Assembly (NCBI GenBank): GCA_005878515.1
Contig: VBLZ01000100.1
Location: 1 to 34,537, forward strand
Reading direction: 5' to 3'
DNA: 34,537 nt
From: Methanobacteriota archaeon
Lineage (GTDB): Archaea; Thermoplasmatota; Thermoplasmata; RBG-16-68-12
Position 1 is the stretch's first letter. Every line of letters begins with the position of its first letter. Of this stretch, positions 1 to 8,981 are shown piece after piece. The translations under genes and the position numbers were made by a program. The notes under the pieces are model-generated. The model made no database searches and was not told where the DNA came from. It saw only the letters and a list, made by a program, of their open reading frames with translations.

Positions 1-89
1 ATTCCACTCCGAATCTTACGCACACGATTTCATCCTGGCGGGAGCCCGATAAACGTGCCGACCTGAGAATCAGGCACGAAATCGAATGC

Positions 90-428
90 TCACGCGAGTT
101 CGGGTTGGAGCCGGCGGACGAACTCGTCGACCATCTTCTGGTCGATCCCGTAGCCGAGGATTCCGTCCAGTCGGTCGACGACCTTCCCGCCGCGGAACAG
201 CGCGAGGGTGGGGACGACGTCGACCGCGTAGTCCTCCCAGAGTGGATTGTCCTCGTCGTCCAGGTACACGGCCGCGAAGCGCCAAGGTCGCGCGGCGGCG
301 AGCTTCTCGAACTCCTGTTTGAACCGCCGACAGAACGGGCACCACGTTGCCCAAAACATGACCACGGTCGGTTCGGCGGCTTGCACGACCGACTCTTGGA
401 ATGCGTCGGGATTCCGGACCTGCAACAT
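90..428 (-). CDS. Thioredoxin-like protein
   Basis: A small thioredoxin-fold protein, probably a cytoplasmic thiol-disulfide oxidoreductase. The redox motif WCPFC follows a hydrophobic strand (VVMFWATWCPFC), and the cis-proline region VDVVPTLALF comes at the usual distance, so the fold is complete at about 112 residues. CPFC differs from the canonical CGPC, so its redox potential and partner cannot be inferred. The track ORF starts at a GTG (443). I prefer the in-frame ATG at 428 because the TATA-like element on the minus strand (CTTTATC, 457-463) would put transcription start near 434, inside the longer version. It is divergent from polC and shares an intergenic region of about 135 bp with it. 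No signal peptide is visible. The thioredoxin assignment is firm; substrate unknown. Confidence 0.85.
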   Translation of the reverse strand: MLQVRNPDAFQESVVQAAEPTVVMFWATWCPFCRRFKQEFEKLAAARPWRFAAVYLDDEDNPLWEDYAVDVVPTLALFRGGKVVDRLDGILGYGIDQKMVDEFVRRLQPELA

Positions 429-456
429 CGCCGTTGCGTTCACGACATTCGAGAGC

Positions 457-518
457 GATAAAGCTTCACACGTGAAGATTCGCGCGTCCGCGCGTCACGC
501 GGCCCAAAGACATATACG
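457..518. promoter_or_regulatory. Divergent TATA boxes for the thioredoxin-like gene and polC
   Basis: On the minus strand CTTTATC (457-463) lies about 32 nt upstream of the thioredoxin-like ATG at 428. On the plus strand CATATACG (511-518) lies about 50 nt upstream of the polC ATG and predicts a leader of about 24 nt carrying AAGGGA close to the start. Assignments rest on position and A/T-richness in a GC-rich background only. Confidence 0.5.
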
Positions 519-564
519 AGATACCCCGGATACGACCCGCCGCTCGCGCGCTCGAAGGGATGGA

Positions 565-3500
565 ATGGGTTCACCGATCGTGTCCGAGGAGGTCCGCGGC
601 TACTTCGCGGGCTTGCTGAAGCAGGTCGAGGCGACGTACGCGGTCGCCCGGGCCGCGCGGACGCGGGGTTTCGATCCGGAACTGGACGTGGAGATCCCGC
701 TGACGGACGACCTCGCTTCCCGCGTCGAACGGCTCCTCGAGCACTACGAGGTCGAAGGCGTCGCGCGTCGGATCCGGGAGCTGGCGAAGACCCACGACCG
801 GGAAGAGCTGGCGATCCTCGTCGCGAAGGAAATGGCCGTGCGGCCCGCGACGAGCAAGGAGAAGGCGGTCGACCGCGCCGTCCGAGTCGGACTCGCGATC
901 CTGACGGAAGGGATCCTCGTCGCGCCGCTCGAAGGCCTCGCCGGCGTCAAGATCAAGCGCAACCGGGACGGCACCTCGTACGTCGACCTGTCGTACGCCG
1001 GTCCGATCCGCTCGGCGGGCGGGACCGGCCAGGCGCTGAGCGTCCTGATCGCCGACATCGTGCGGCGGGAACTCGGCCTGGGACGGTATATGCCGACGCG
1101 AGAGGAGGTCGAGCGTTTCAAGGAGGAAATCCCGCTGTACCGCCAGGCGCAACATCTCCAGTACACGCCGTCCGACGAGGAGATCTCGCTCATCGTCTCC
1201 AACTGTCCCGTCGCGATCGACGGAGAAGGCACCGAGGACGCGGAGATCAGCGGGCATCGCGACCTCCCGCGGATCGAGACGAACCGCATCCGCGGAGGCG
1301 CGTGCCTCGTCATCGCGGACGGGATGTGCCTGAAGGCGCCGAAGATCCAGAAGCACGTGAAGAAACTCCGGATCGACGGATGGGAGTTCATCGACGAATA
1401 CCTCGCGCGGAAGGAGTCGCGGCCCGAGGACACGAAAGACGAATTGGGCGTCGAGCCGAGCGAGGCGTTCATCCAGAACATCGTCGCGGGCCGTCCGGTC
1501 CTCTGCCATCCGAGTCGGCCCGGCGGCCTGCGGCTCCGATACGGTCGGACGCGCGCCACGGGTCTTGCCGCCCTCGCCCTCCATCCCGCGACGATGCACA
1601 TCCTCGACGACTTCATCGCGGTCGGAACGCAGATCAAGACGGAACGCCCGGGAAAGGCCGGCGCCGTCACGCCATGCGACCGGATCGAGGGACCGCTCGT
1701 CGTCCTCGACTCCGGAGATTTCGTCGAGGTCACGGACGCGGAAGCCGCGAAACGTCTCACGCCGCGCGTCCGGGTCATCGCGGATCTGGGGGAGATCCTC
1801 GTGCCCTTCGGAGAGTTCCTGGAGAACAACCACGTCTTGATGCCCGGCGCATTCTCCCTCGAGTGGTACGGTGCGCTCTTGCGCGAGAAGCTCGGCCGCC
1901 TTCCGGACGGATGGGAGGACGTCGACGGACCCCAGGCGCTCGCCTGGTCTCGGGACCTCAGCATCCCGCTCCACCCACGACACAACTTATTCTTCCACGA
2001 TCTGACCGTCGAGGAATTGACACGCCTCCGCGAACTCATCGCGGCCCACGGGCGAATCGACGACGGCCGCCTGATCGTGCCCGGCGACGAGGAACCGCGG
2101 GAGTGGCTCGTCCGGCTCGGCGCGACGTACCGGGTCCGAGGAGACGAGGTCGTCGTGGAGCGTCATACCGCCGCACTGCTCGCGACGCTCGGGATCGAGA
2201 TGGGACCGGTGCTGCGTCTCGCCCCGGCTCCAGCGAGCGACGATCCGCTCGCCTTCGTGTCAGCGCTCGCGGGTCTCCCCGTGAAAGCCCGCGGGCCCAC
2301 TCGAATCGGCGCGCGGATGGCCCGCCCGGAGAAGTCGGCCCCTCGAAAAATGCAACCGGCACCCCACTCGCTCTTCCCGATTGGCCACGAGGGAGGGGCC
2401 CAGCGACTCCTGCTCGAGGCGGCCTCGAAGGAGACGATCGAGGTCGAGGTGGGCCTCCGAATCTGCGCGTCGTGCGGCAAGCGGTGGTTCCTCCCGAAGT
2501 GTTCGTGCGGCGGACACACGGTTTCCCGGAACGGGCCGACGCGGCAGCGCATCCCCTTGGCCGACGTCCTGCGGACGGCGCTCGAACGGATGGGCGAGAC
2601 GAAACCGGCGGAGATCAAGGCCGTCCAGGGGATGATCTCGCGGACGAAGACGCCGGAGCCGATCGAGAAAGGTGTCCTCCGGGCGAAGCACGACGTCTAC
2701 GTGTTCAAGGACGGCACGACACGGTTCGACATGACGAACCTGCCGCTCACGCATTTCACGCCGCACGAAGTGGGCATCTCGGTCGAGACCGCCCGACAGC
2801 TCGGGTACACGCGGGATCGCAGCGGCCGTCCCCTGGAGCGTGACGATCAGACCGTCGAGCTGCGGGCGCAAGACATCGTCGTCGCGCGCTCGTGCGGGGA
2901 ATACCTGGTCCGCGTGGCGGGGTTCGTCGACGACCTGCTCGAGCGGCTCTACGGCCTCGGCCGATTCTACGGCGCGAAGTCGCCCGAGGACTTGCTCGGC
3001 CACCTCGTCGTCACGCTCGCCCCGCACACGAGCGGCGGCGTCTTGGCGCGCATTGTCGGATTCACGAACGCAAACGCGTGTTTCGCGCATCCCTACCTCA
3101 TCGCGGCGAGACGGCGGAACTGTGACGGCGACGAAGATTCCGTGATCCTGCTCCTGGACTGCCTGGTCAACTTCTCCCGCGCGTTCCTGCCCGACAAACG
3201 CGGCGGGCTGATGGACGCGCCGCTGGTCTTGACGTCCCGCATCGATCCGAACGAGATCGACAAGGAGGCCCACAACCTCGACGTCATGTCGGCGTATCCG
3301 ACGTCGCTGTACGAGGCCGCAGAACGCTTCGCGCATCCGAAAGAGATCGAGCCGCAGATCGACACAGTGAGCAAACGGATCGGGAGCGTCTTGCAGTACG
3401 AAGGGTTCGCGTTCACGCACGAGACGACCGACGTCGCGCAAGGCCCGCTCGCGTCCGCGTACGGCGAAGGCTCGATGGCGGAGAAGATCGACAAGCAGCT

Positions 3501-3870
3501 CGAGCTCGCTCTCCGAATCCGTGCGGTCGACCCGAACGACGTCGTCGCGCGGATCGTCGTCCACCACTTCCTGCCGGACCTGATCGGAAACCTGAAGGCC
3601 TTCTCGAGCCAGCAGGTCCGTTGCACGAAATGCGGGGAGAAGTACCGCCGGATCCCGCTCCGGGGGAAATGTCTCGCGTGCGGGGGGAACCTCACCCTGA
3701 CGGTCCACGAGAGCTCGGTGAAGAAGTACCTCGAAATCTCAAAGCGGATCAGCCAGCAGTTCGAGGTCTCGAACTATCTACGCCAGCGAATCGACTTGAT
3801 CGAGGATGCGATCACGTCGTTATTCACGAACGACAAGACGCAAGATCTGAAGCTCGACGATTTCTTCTAG
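565..3870 (+). CDS. polC: DNA polymerase II (PolD) large subunit DP2
   Basis: Catalytic large subunit of the archaeal replicative D-family polymerase, which works with the small DP1 exonuclease subunit (not in this window). The product is 1101 aa, within the usual DP2 range. The active-site motif NCDGDED (about residues 852-858) supplies the two catalytic aspartates. Zinc-binding cysteine clusters appear at CASCGKRW with a following CSCGG (from about residue 634) and near the C-terminus at CTKCGEKY with CLACGG (about residues 1020-1045). The C-terminus (KTQDLKLDDFF) resembles a PCNA/DP1-contact tail. Many archaeal DP2 genes carry an intein inside the NC/DGD motif; here it is uninterrupted. 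The track ORF opens at 247, but residues before MGSPIVSEE are non-conserved and overlap the divergent gene, so I chose ATG 565, preceded by AAGGGA. An ATG at 560 is out of frame. Its stop overlaps the convergent downstream stop by two bases. Confidence 0.97.
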   Translation: MGSPIVSEEVRGYFAGLLKQVEATYAVARAARTRGFDPELDVEIPLTDDLASRVERLLEHYEVEGVARRIRELAKTHDREELAILVAKEMAVRPATSKEKAVDRAVRVGLAILTEGILVAPLEGLAGVKIKRNRDGTSYVDLSYAGPIRSAGGTGQALSVLIADIVRRELGLGRYMPTREEVERFKEEIPLYRQAQHLQYTPSDEEISLIVSNCPVAIDGEGTEDAEISGHRDLPRIETNRIRGGACLVIADGMCLKAPKIQKHVKKLRIDGWEFIDEYLARKESRPEDTKDELGVEPSEAFIQNIVAGRPVLCHPSRPGGLRLRYGRTRATGLAALALHPATMHILDDFIAVGTQIKTERPGKAGAVTPCDRIEGPLVVLDSGDFVEVTDAEAAKRLTPRVRVIADLGEILVPFGEFLENNHVLMPGAFSLEWYGALLREKLGRLPDGWEDVDGPQALAWSRDLSIPLHPRHNLFFHDLTVEELTRLRELIAAHGRIDDGRLIVPGDEEPREWLVRLGATYRVRGDEVVVERHTAALLATLGIEMGPVLRLAPAPASDDPLAFVSALAGLPVKARGPTRIGARMARPEKSAPRKMQPAPHSLFPIGHEGGAQRLLLEAASKETIEVEVGLRICASCGKRWFLPKCSCGGHTVSRNGPTRQRIPLADVLRTALERMGETKPAEIKAVQGMISRTKTPEPIEKGVLRAKHDVYVFKDGTTRFDMTNLPLTHFTPHEVGISVETARQLGYTRDRSGRPLERDDQTVELRAQDIVVARSCGEYLVRVAGFVDDLLERLYGLGRFYGAKSPEDLLGHLVVTLAPHTSGGVLARIVGFTNANACFAHPYLIAARRRNCDGDEDSVILLLDCLVNFSRAFLPDKRGGLMDAPLVLTSRIDPNEIDKEAHNLDVMSAYPTSLYEAAERFAHPKEIEPQIDTVSKRIGSVLQYEGFAFTHETTDVAQGPLASAYGEGSMAEKIDKQLELALRIRAVDPNDVVARIVVHHFLPDLIGNLKAFSSQQVRCTKCGEKYRRIPLRGKCLACGGNLTLTVHESSVKKYLEISKRISQQFEVSNYLRQRIDLIEDAITSLFTNDKTQDLKLDDFF

Positions 3871-4193
3871 GCGGCCAAGACCTTCGCCTGCTCGGATCGG
3901 ATTTTCAGGGCGGCGGTAGCGACGAGGAAGGCGCCGACCCCGAACGCGCCGAGGACGAGTAGCGGGAAGTTCGCGATTGTCACGTTAGCGAGGTCCGTCG
4001 GCACCAGGCCCGACCTCAGACCGATCTGGTCTGGACCATACACGAATGCGCCCAGGAGGGCCAAGCCAAGGACCATGAACACGATGCCGGCCTTTGCGGC
4101 GGCAGGAGTGCGGAGCGTGTACTTGCAGGTCGGGCACACCCATACCGCGTCTTCCGGGAGTTCGGCGTAACACTCGGGGCAGCGGCGCGCCAT
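3867..4193 (-). CDS. Small zinc-ribbon membrane protein
   Basis: A 108-residue protein of unknown function. The N-terminus holds one zinc ribbon (CPEC at residues 5-8 and CPTC at 20-23). Two hydrophobic segments follow, about 34-54 and 74-95, so it is an integral membrane protein with the ribbon probably cytoplasmic. The track ORF runs upstream to 5024, but that part is antisense to the glycosyltransferase gene. ATG 4193 opens directly on MARRCPEC and has a TATA-like AACTATTT on the minus strand (around 4219-4228) about 30 nt upstream, consistent with an almost leaderless mRNA. It converges on polC with overlapping stop codons. Zinc-ribbon plus two-TM proteins are common uncharacterised archaeal proteins; no specific role can be assigned. 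Confidence 0.8.
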   Translation of the reverse strand: MARRCPECYAELPEDAVWVCPTCKYTLRTPAAAKAGIVFMVLGLALLGAFVYGPDQIGLRSGLVPTDLANVTIANFPLLVLGAFGVGAFLVATAALKIRSEQAKVLAA

Positions 4194-4267
4194 CGCGCGG
4201 GACAGAAAGGCCGCGGAGAAATAGTTTGCGTCGATGTTTTCTGGACGCGCGACGGACCGCGGATAAC

Positions 4268-4277
4268 CCTTTAGTAG
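4268..4277 (+). promoter_or_regulatory. TATA-like element of the GT-C gene
   Basis: CCTTTAGTAG centred near 4272 is about 27 nt upstream of ATG 4299, so transcription would start at or next to the start codon. There is no Shine-Dalgarno sequence, consistent with leaderless translation. Confidence 0.45.
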
Positions 4278-4298
4278 CGGGGGCCGGTTCGCGAGCGA

Positions 4299-5996
4299 AT
4301 GAGGAAGTCGACCGCCATCGCGCTGGCCGCGGTCACGCTCATCGCGATCGCGGTGCGGCTCTCGCCTCTCTTGTCCTTCCTCTACTGGGGCTCCGATACC
4401 GGCGAGTACCTCTCGATCCTGCGAGCGCTCGTCCGCGGAGGACGCGTCTCGACCCCGTACTACGGTTGGGGCGTGACGTATCCGTACTTCCCTGGGATGT
4501 TCTTCGCTCAAGCCGGAGTGGTCGACCTCAGCGGCCTCGACGTGCCGACGACGATCAACCTGCTCGTCCCCGTCCTCGGCGCGCTCGCGGTCCTCCCGAT
4601 GTTCCTCATCGGTCGTCGGATGACCGGCGACGATCGTTTCGCCCTCTTCGCGGCCGCGTTCCTCGCCGGCGCAATCCCGGTCGCATATACGACGGCGCAT
4701 ACGGCGCCGGCAACCGTCGGGGAGCTCCTCGCCGTCGCGGGCCTCCTTTGTTTCGTGCGTCTTCGGACGGACGGTCGAGCAATGGTGCCGCTCCTCCTCG
4801 TCACGGCGACGCTCATCGCGACGCACCACCTCTCTCTCTACTTCTTTCTCATCATGGTCCTGGGGACGATCGTTGTCGAAGGGCTCGCGCGTCCGTGGCG
4901 GTGGACGCCTGGCGCGAAGCGGGAGGTGGCGTTCGCGACCGTCCTCATGGCCGGCACGTTCGTCTACTGGCTCGGCTACGCGACGACGTTCCGGGAGTCG
5001 ATCCTTCCGGATGTGAACATCCAACCGTGGTGGGCGTTGCTCGCATTGTTCCCGGCAGGCGTCGTTCTCCTGGCGGCAATCATCTTCACCCGCTCACGTC
5101 TTGGCTGGAGGTACCAGCCGCGGTATCCGAGCCTGCGCCGGCCCTCAACCGCGTACGCGGCGGCGGCGGGGGCGATCTTGGTGATCGGCGTCGTCTCGGT
5201 CGTCGTCGGAGTGCCAGGGACCACATTTCAGGTGCCTGCGAGCGGCCTCCTCTACTTCGTCCCGCTGGTCCTCCTCTTGTCCTTCTCGTCCTCGGGCCGG
5301 CCATTTGGCGATTTCCTCGCGGACGGGCTTCAGGTGAATGGCTGGCTCGTTGCGCTCCTCGGTTCCGCGGTCGTCGGGATCGTCGCGGCCCCGCGCGTCC
5401 TGATTCCGTACCGACACACGGAGTACCTGATGATCCCCCTCGCGATCTTCGCGGGAATCGGGTTCTTCCGCCTACTGGACCTCGCAGGCCTTCGCGGCGG
5501 AAAGCGCACCCTGGCCCTCGGGGTGTGCGGTCTCCTCCTCGCCGCTAACGCGGTCGCCGGCATCCCGCCTCCATCGACCCTCGCGGGGTGGAGAGAGGGC
5601 ACGATCCCCGCGGCCTTGGACCCGGCGTATTGGGCGAGGGACTACGCGAGCGGGCTCGTCGTGTCGGATCACCAGGGGTCGACCACGGTCTTCGGATTCG
5701 GCGGATTGAACGCCACATGGGACCGGACCCGAGCTCCGTTTCTGCCCGACTCCCTCGCGGATCCGTTCGCAGGACTCGTCGGGATCGACTCGCCGTCGGG
5801 CCGGAAGAACGGCACGTACATCTGGATCGACCGCGACATGGAGGCCGGCGTCCGTCTCACGCCGTGGGAAACCGCCGCACCCATGAACACGACGGTCATC
5901 GAGAGATTCGACGCGTCCCCGTTCGTCAAGGTCTTCGACAACGGATACGCTCGACTCTACTGGATCGCCTGGGGCTGCACGCCGTCGACGTGTTGA
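4299..5996 (+). CDS. Polytopic membrane protein, probable GT-C glycosyltransferase
   Basis: A 565-residue protein with roughly ten or more hydrophobic helices. The first helix is followed by a loop with SDTGEY (residues 32-37), the type of acidic loop motif found just after TM1 in GT-C enzymes that use lipid-phosphate sugar donors. The last 130 or so residues form a soluble, probably extracytoplasmic domain. I infer an oligosaccharyl- or dolichyl-phosphate-sugar transferase-like role in surface glycosylation, supported by two GT4 genes and gmd downstream. Start ATG 4299 has a TATA-like CCTTTAGTAG about 30 nt upstream, implying a leaderless transcript. It is divergent from the zinc-ribbon gene and ends 41 bp before the next GT. 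It could alternatively be a polymerase- or ligase-type glycan membrane enzyme. Confidence 0.65.
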   Translation: MRKSTAIALAAVTLIAIAVRLSPLLSFLYWGSDTGEYLSILRALVRGGRVSTPYYGWGVTYPYFPGMFFAQAGVVDLSGLDVPTTINLLVPVLGALAVLPMFLIGRRMTGDDRFALFAAAFLAGAIPVAYTTAHTAPATVGELLAVAGLLCFVRLRTDGRAMVPLLLVTATLIATHHLSLYFFLIMVLGTIVVEGLARPWRWTPGAKREVAFATVLMAGTFVYWLGYATTFRESILPDVNIQPWWALLALFPAGVVLLAAIIFTRSRLGWRYQPRYPSLRRPSTAYAAAAGAILVIGVVSVVVGVPGTTFQVPASGLLYFVPLVLLLSFSSSGRPFGDFLADGLQVNGWLVALLGSAVVGIVAAPRVLIPYRHTEYLMIPLAIFAGIGFFRLLDLAGLRGGKRTLALGVCGLLLAANAVAGIPPPSTLAGWREGTIPAALDPAYWARDYASGLVVSDHQGSTTVFGFGGLNATWDRTRAPFLPDSLADPFAGLVGIDSPSGRKNGTYIWIDRDMEAGVRLTPWETAAPMNTTVIERFDASPFVKVFDNGYARLYWIAWGCTPSTC

Positions 5997-6037
5997 GCCG
6001 AACGCTTTTATCCGGGTTCACCGCATCCGCGGCGGCG

Positions 6038-7123
6038 ATGCGCGTCGCCGTCCTCCACGACCACCTTCGCTTCATCGGCGGTGGAGAGCGCGTCGCACTC
6101 ACTCTCGCCGCGGCATTCGACGCCGACCTGTACGTGACCGACCTGGATCCGACATTGCCTGAGCGCGCCGGCATGCCGAAGGTCCGGGTGACGGAAATCG
6201 CGCGGGTCCCGCAGACGCCTCCGATGCGTCAAGACCGCCAAGCGCGCGCATTTCGTGAGTACCCGATCCCCGATCACGACGTCTACCTCCTCTCGGGGAA
6301 CTGGGCGGTGTTCGCCGCCCCGAGGCTGCGCCCAAACACATGGTATTGCCACACTCCCGTACGGGTGTTCTACGATCTCCACGACTCGTTCCTTTCCTCG
6401 CTCCATCGCGTTCGGCGCTGGGCCGCGCAGCGGTGGATCGAACGGAGACGTCCCGAGTACGAGGCCGCCGCGGCGGCCGTCCAGACAATCGTCGCGAACA
6501 GCCGCAACGTCGAAGCGAGAATCGAGCGCTTCCTTCACCGGAAGGCCTCGGTGGTTCACCCTCCCGTGGATACGTCGCGGTACCGATTCGATCGCGTTGG
6601 CGACACGTGGCTTGCGGTGGGCCGCTTGTCCCACGAGAAGCGGGTGGGTCTCCTCGTCGAAACGTTCCGGCGGCTCCCTCGAGAGCGTCTCATCGTGGTG
6701 GGCGGAGCCCAGATGGGCATCGATGCGGACCGGTTCATCCGCAGACTCGCGCCCCCGCCCAACGTCGAGTTCCTCGGGGAGATTGCGGAGCCGCAGCTCC
6801 TGGACCTCTACGCGACCTGCCGCGGGCTCGTGGCCGTCTCCGTCGACGAGGACTTCGGGCTGACGCCGGTCGAGGCGATGTCCTCCGGGAAGGCAGTCAT
6901 CGCGGTGAACGACGGAGGTTACAAGGAGACGGTTATCGACGGCACGACCGGATGGCTGGTCCCACCGGACTCGGCATCCCTCGCCCTGGCCATTCGGGAC
7001 ACAGATCCGGCACGACTCGCCGCGATGAGAGAGGCGTGCGGGGCGAGGGCGCGATCGTTCGATCGATCCGTGTTCGTCGCTCGGATGCAGGAGCTCGTCG
7101 AGAGAGTTCTCGTTCTCCGCTGA
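6038..7123 (+). CDS. GT4 glycosyltransferase, WbaZ-like
   Basis: A 361-residue GT-B fold retaining glycosyltransferase, probably transferring a nucleotide-activated hexose (mannose in characterised WbaZ-type relatives) to a growing lipid-linked glycan on the cytoplasmic face. The N-terminus LHDHLRFIGGGERV matches the glycine-rich acceptor-side start of the WbaZ-like group. NTWYCHTPVRVFYD lies mid-protein, and the donor-binding EX7E motif is in VDEDFGLTPVEAMSSG. The track ORF begins at 5588 in frame with the upstream gene's antisense-like reading. ATG 6038 is chosen because the family begins here and CTTTTATCC (about 6005) lies 30 nt upstream. It is clearly paralogous to the gene at 7730, sharing motif order and length, with the methyltransferase gene inverted between them. 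Sugar specificity is not readable from the sequence. Confidence 0.88.
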   Translation: MRVAVLHDHLRFIGGGERVALTLAAAFDADLYVTDLDPTLPERAGMPKVRVTEIARVPQTPPMRQDRQARAFREYPIPDHDVYLLSGNWAVFAAPRLRPNTWYCHTPVRVFYDLHDSFLSSLHRVRRWAAQRWIERRRPEYEAAAAAVQTIVANSRNVEARIERFLHRKASVVHPPVDTSRYRFDRVGDTWLAVGRLSHEKRVGLLVETFRRLPRERLIVVGGAQMGIDADRFIRRLAPPPNVEFLGEIAEPQLLDLYATCRGLVAVSVDEDFGLTPVEAMSSGKAVIAVNDGGYKETVIDGTTGWLVPPDSASLALAIRDTDPARLAAMREACGARARSFDRSVFVARMQELVERVLVLR

Positions 7124-7125
7124 AT

Positions 7126-7638
7126 TCACTTCTCGCTCACGAGTGTGAAGACGAGCTTCTCAACCGTGTTGTCGAGGTACCGTTCGATCCATGGGAGAAT
7201 CCGAGGGAACGGGCGCCGAATGTAGCGATCCACGTGGTATTCATAGACCTTCTGAACGTTCGCCACGCGGAAGCGGGCGTGGGTGTAGTATGACCGCTCG
7301 TCCGCCCCGAAATAGTCGAACGATCCCTCCGTGAAGAACCGGACGTGGGTCGGATCCTTGTATGCGTTCGAGTGTTTGTAATGCGGGACCTCGATTGTGA
7401 CCGTCGCCCGGTCCCGAGTGATGCGGTGAAGCTCCTCCATCACCCGGATCGTGTCCGGGAGATGTTCGAGCAGATGAATCGCGACGACCTCCTCGATCGC
7501 GTTGTCCTTGAAGGGCCAGGGGAACCGGGAGAAATCGACGATCAACTCGACACCCGGAAGGCGGATCCGGTCGACGTTCACGTACCCCGCTCGGATGTCA
7601 CGCCCACATCCCAGATTCAACCTCCGGGGAACCGGCAC
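7126..7638 (-). CDS. Class I SAM-dependent methyltransferase
   Basis: A 170-residue protein with the SAM-binding motif RLNLGCGRD at its N-terminus, an acidic residue after the next strand (VNVDR), and a conserved HLLEHLPD segment followed by the aromatic/basic VPHYKHSNAYKDPTHVRFF. That combination is typical of small methyltransferases found in polysaccharide loci, sometimes fused to glycosyltransferases. It sits inverted between two GT4 genes: its stop is two bases past the end of the first GT and its start is about 90 bp from the second. I infer modification of a glycan or its precursor, but a protein or lipid target is equally possible. The track start is used; an N-terminal MPVPRR precedes the first strand. 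Confidence 0.8.
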   Translation of the reverse strand: MPVPRRLNLGCGRDIRAGYVNVDRIRLPGVELIVDFSRFPWPFKDNAIEEVVAIHLLEHLPDTIRVMEELHRITRDRATVTIEVPHYKHSNAYKDPTHVRFFTEGSFDYFGADERSYYTHARFRVANVQKVYEYHVDRYIRRPFPRILPWIERYLDNTVEKLVFTLVSEK

Positions 7639-7670
7639 GCGAACACCGTCCCGGCGTCAGGCGGCGAGGC

Positions 7671-7682
7671 GATATATAAAAG
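7671..7682 (+). promoter_or_regulatory. Strong TATA box of the second GT4 gene
   Basis: GATATATAAAAG is the best consensus TATA element in the window. It predicts initiation near 7702 and a leader of about 28 nt that includes CAGGAGA. It lies just upstream of, and divergent to, the methyltransferase start. Confidence 0.75.
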
Positions 7683-7729
7683 CGGTGCGGCGTTGCAGGA
7701 GATGGCGACTTGGCACCCCGGGTACCGCG

Positions 7730-8800
7730 ATGCGTCTCGCGATCTTCCACGACTACATGGAGACGATCGGCGGCGCGGAGCGCCTCGTCCTGACCCTTGC
7801 GCGCCATTTCGATGCGGACCTCATCACGACGTCGTACGACCCCGAGTTGCCCGCTCGGGCAGGGTTCGGGGACGTCAACGTCATCTCGCTCGGCACTCTC
7901 CACCCGGGTCCGCCGTTCAAGCAGATTGACGCGAGCTGGAAGTTCTCGCGGGCGCGGTTCCCGGGCTACGCGAAATACATACTCTCGGGGAACTGGGCTC
8001 ATTACTCCGCGCGTCGCCACCATCCGAACCTCTACTATTGCCACACGCCGACCCGGATGTTCTACGACCAGCGCGATGCGGTGCAGGCACGTCTCCCACT
8101 CGGCCGCCGGCTCTTTGCGAGCACATGGACCACCGTCCACGGAACATGGGACCGTCGTGCGGTGCGATCTTGCGACCGCATCGTCGTGAACAGCGAGAAC
8201 GTCAAGGCACGCGTTCGACGATATTACCATCGCGAGGCAGACGTCATCCATCCTCCCGTCGAGTCGTCGCGCTTTCGATTCGATGGACTCGGTGACGCAT
8301 GGCTGTCCGTGAATCGGCTCTATCCGGAGAAGCGGATCGAGCTCCAGCTCGAGATCTTTCGACGTCTTCCGAGAGAGAGACTGACGATCGTTGGCGGATT
8401 CTCGAAGGGGGACCGCGCGGAACGATACGTAGCGTCGCTGAATCCCACAGAGAACGTGACGATGGCCGGCGAGATGCCAGAGGCGACCCTGCGGGACCTG
8501 TATGCACGCTGTCGGGGCGTCATTAGTACGGCCGTGGACGAGGACTTCGGCATGACCCCCGTCGAAGCGATGGCCTCGGGGAAGTGCGTTCTCGCGACGG
8601 ATGAAGGCGGTCATCGCGAAACGATCGTCGACGGAAAGACCGGTTTCTTACTCCCGCCGACCGCGGACGCATTCGCATCGCGCATCGCGTCCCTGGACGA
8701 TGCGGGCTTGCAGTCCATGCGGGATGCATGCATCGACCGCGCCCGACAGTTCGACGTTGCCATTTTCCTGGCAAAGATGGAAACCGCACTCGGGACGTAG
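7730..8800 (+). CDS. GT4 glycosyltransferase, WbaZ-like (second paralog)
   Basis: A 356-residue GT-B glycosyltransferase closely similar in layout to the gene at 6038. The start FHDYMETIGGAERL, the central LYYCHTPTRMFYD and the donor-site EX7E motif in VDEDFGMTPVEAMASG all align. The chosen ATG 7730 begins at the family start. The longer track ORF adds upstream residues antisense to the methyltransferase. An ATG at 7702 is out of frame. The paralog pair suggests two successive linkages with related donors or acceptors, a common result of duplication in glycan loci. Strong promoter at 7671-7682. Downstream lie about 180 bp without a convincing gene before gmd. Donor sugar unknown; the nearby gmd makes GDP-mannose-derived sugars plausible. 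Confidence 0.88.
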   Translation: MRLAIFHDYMETIGGAERLVLTLARHFDADLITTSYDPELPARAGFGDVNVISLGTLHPGPPFKQIDASWKFSRARFPGYAKYILSGNWAHYSARRHHPNLYYCHTPTRMFYDQRDAVQARLPLGRRLFASTWTTVHGTWDRRAVRSCDRIVVNSENVKARVRRYYHREADVIHPPVESSRFRFDGLGDAWLSVNRLYPEKRIELQLEIFRRLPRERLTIVGGFSKGDRAERYVASLNPTENVTMAGEMPEATLRDLYARCRGVISTAVDEDFGMTPVEAMASGKCVLATDEGGHRETIVDGKTGFLLPPTADAFASRIASLDDAGLQSMRDACIDRARQFDVAIFLAKMETALGT

Positions 8801-8981
8801 GGCCACGATCTCCGCGCCGAGGGCATCTGAAGAGGACGACATGGCTGGGGCCTCGCGGTTCGTTGAGACTCTCGTTTTGGAGAACATGAAAGGCCTCGTC
8901 AATGCGCTCAGGTAGGTCTCGCAGAACTCTCTCGCGTGTTGCGCCGATACGATAAAGAGCGGAAGACGGGTTCGCCGCGCG
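8801..8981. other. Intergenic region between the second GT4 gene and gmd
   Basis: About 180 bp. It contains a 24-codon ATG ORF (8841-8915) that resembles nothing I recognise, and the TATA-like CGATAAAG (about 8950-8957), which is correctly spaced for a leaderless gmd transcript. No repeat, tRNA or strong hairpin was seen. Confidence 0.4.

Noticed and set aside
3118-3140. Possible intein at the DP2 active site
   Set aside because: The NCDGDED motif is continuous; no Hint-domain sequence is present.
571-3708. Long minus-strand ORFs opposite polC (470, 431 and 482 aa)
   Set aside because: Products are Arg/Asp-rich mirror translations of a strongly conserved gene; they result from GC-rich third positions.
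7702-7929. ATG at 7702 near the predicted transcription start as the GT4 start
   Set aside because: Out of frame with the glycosyltransferase; its ORF has shadow-like composition.
8841-8915. 24-codon ORF between the GT4 gene and gmd
   Set aside because: Has a weak GAGGAC upstream but no promoter or recognisable composition; insufficient support to call a gene.
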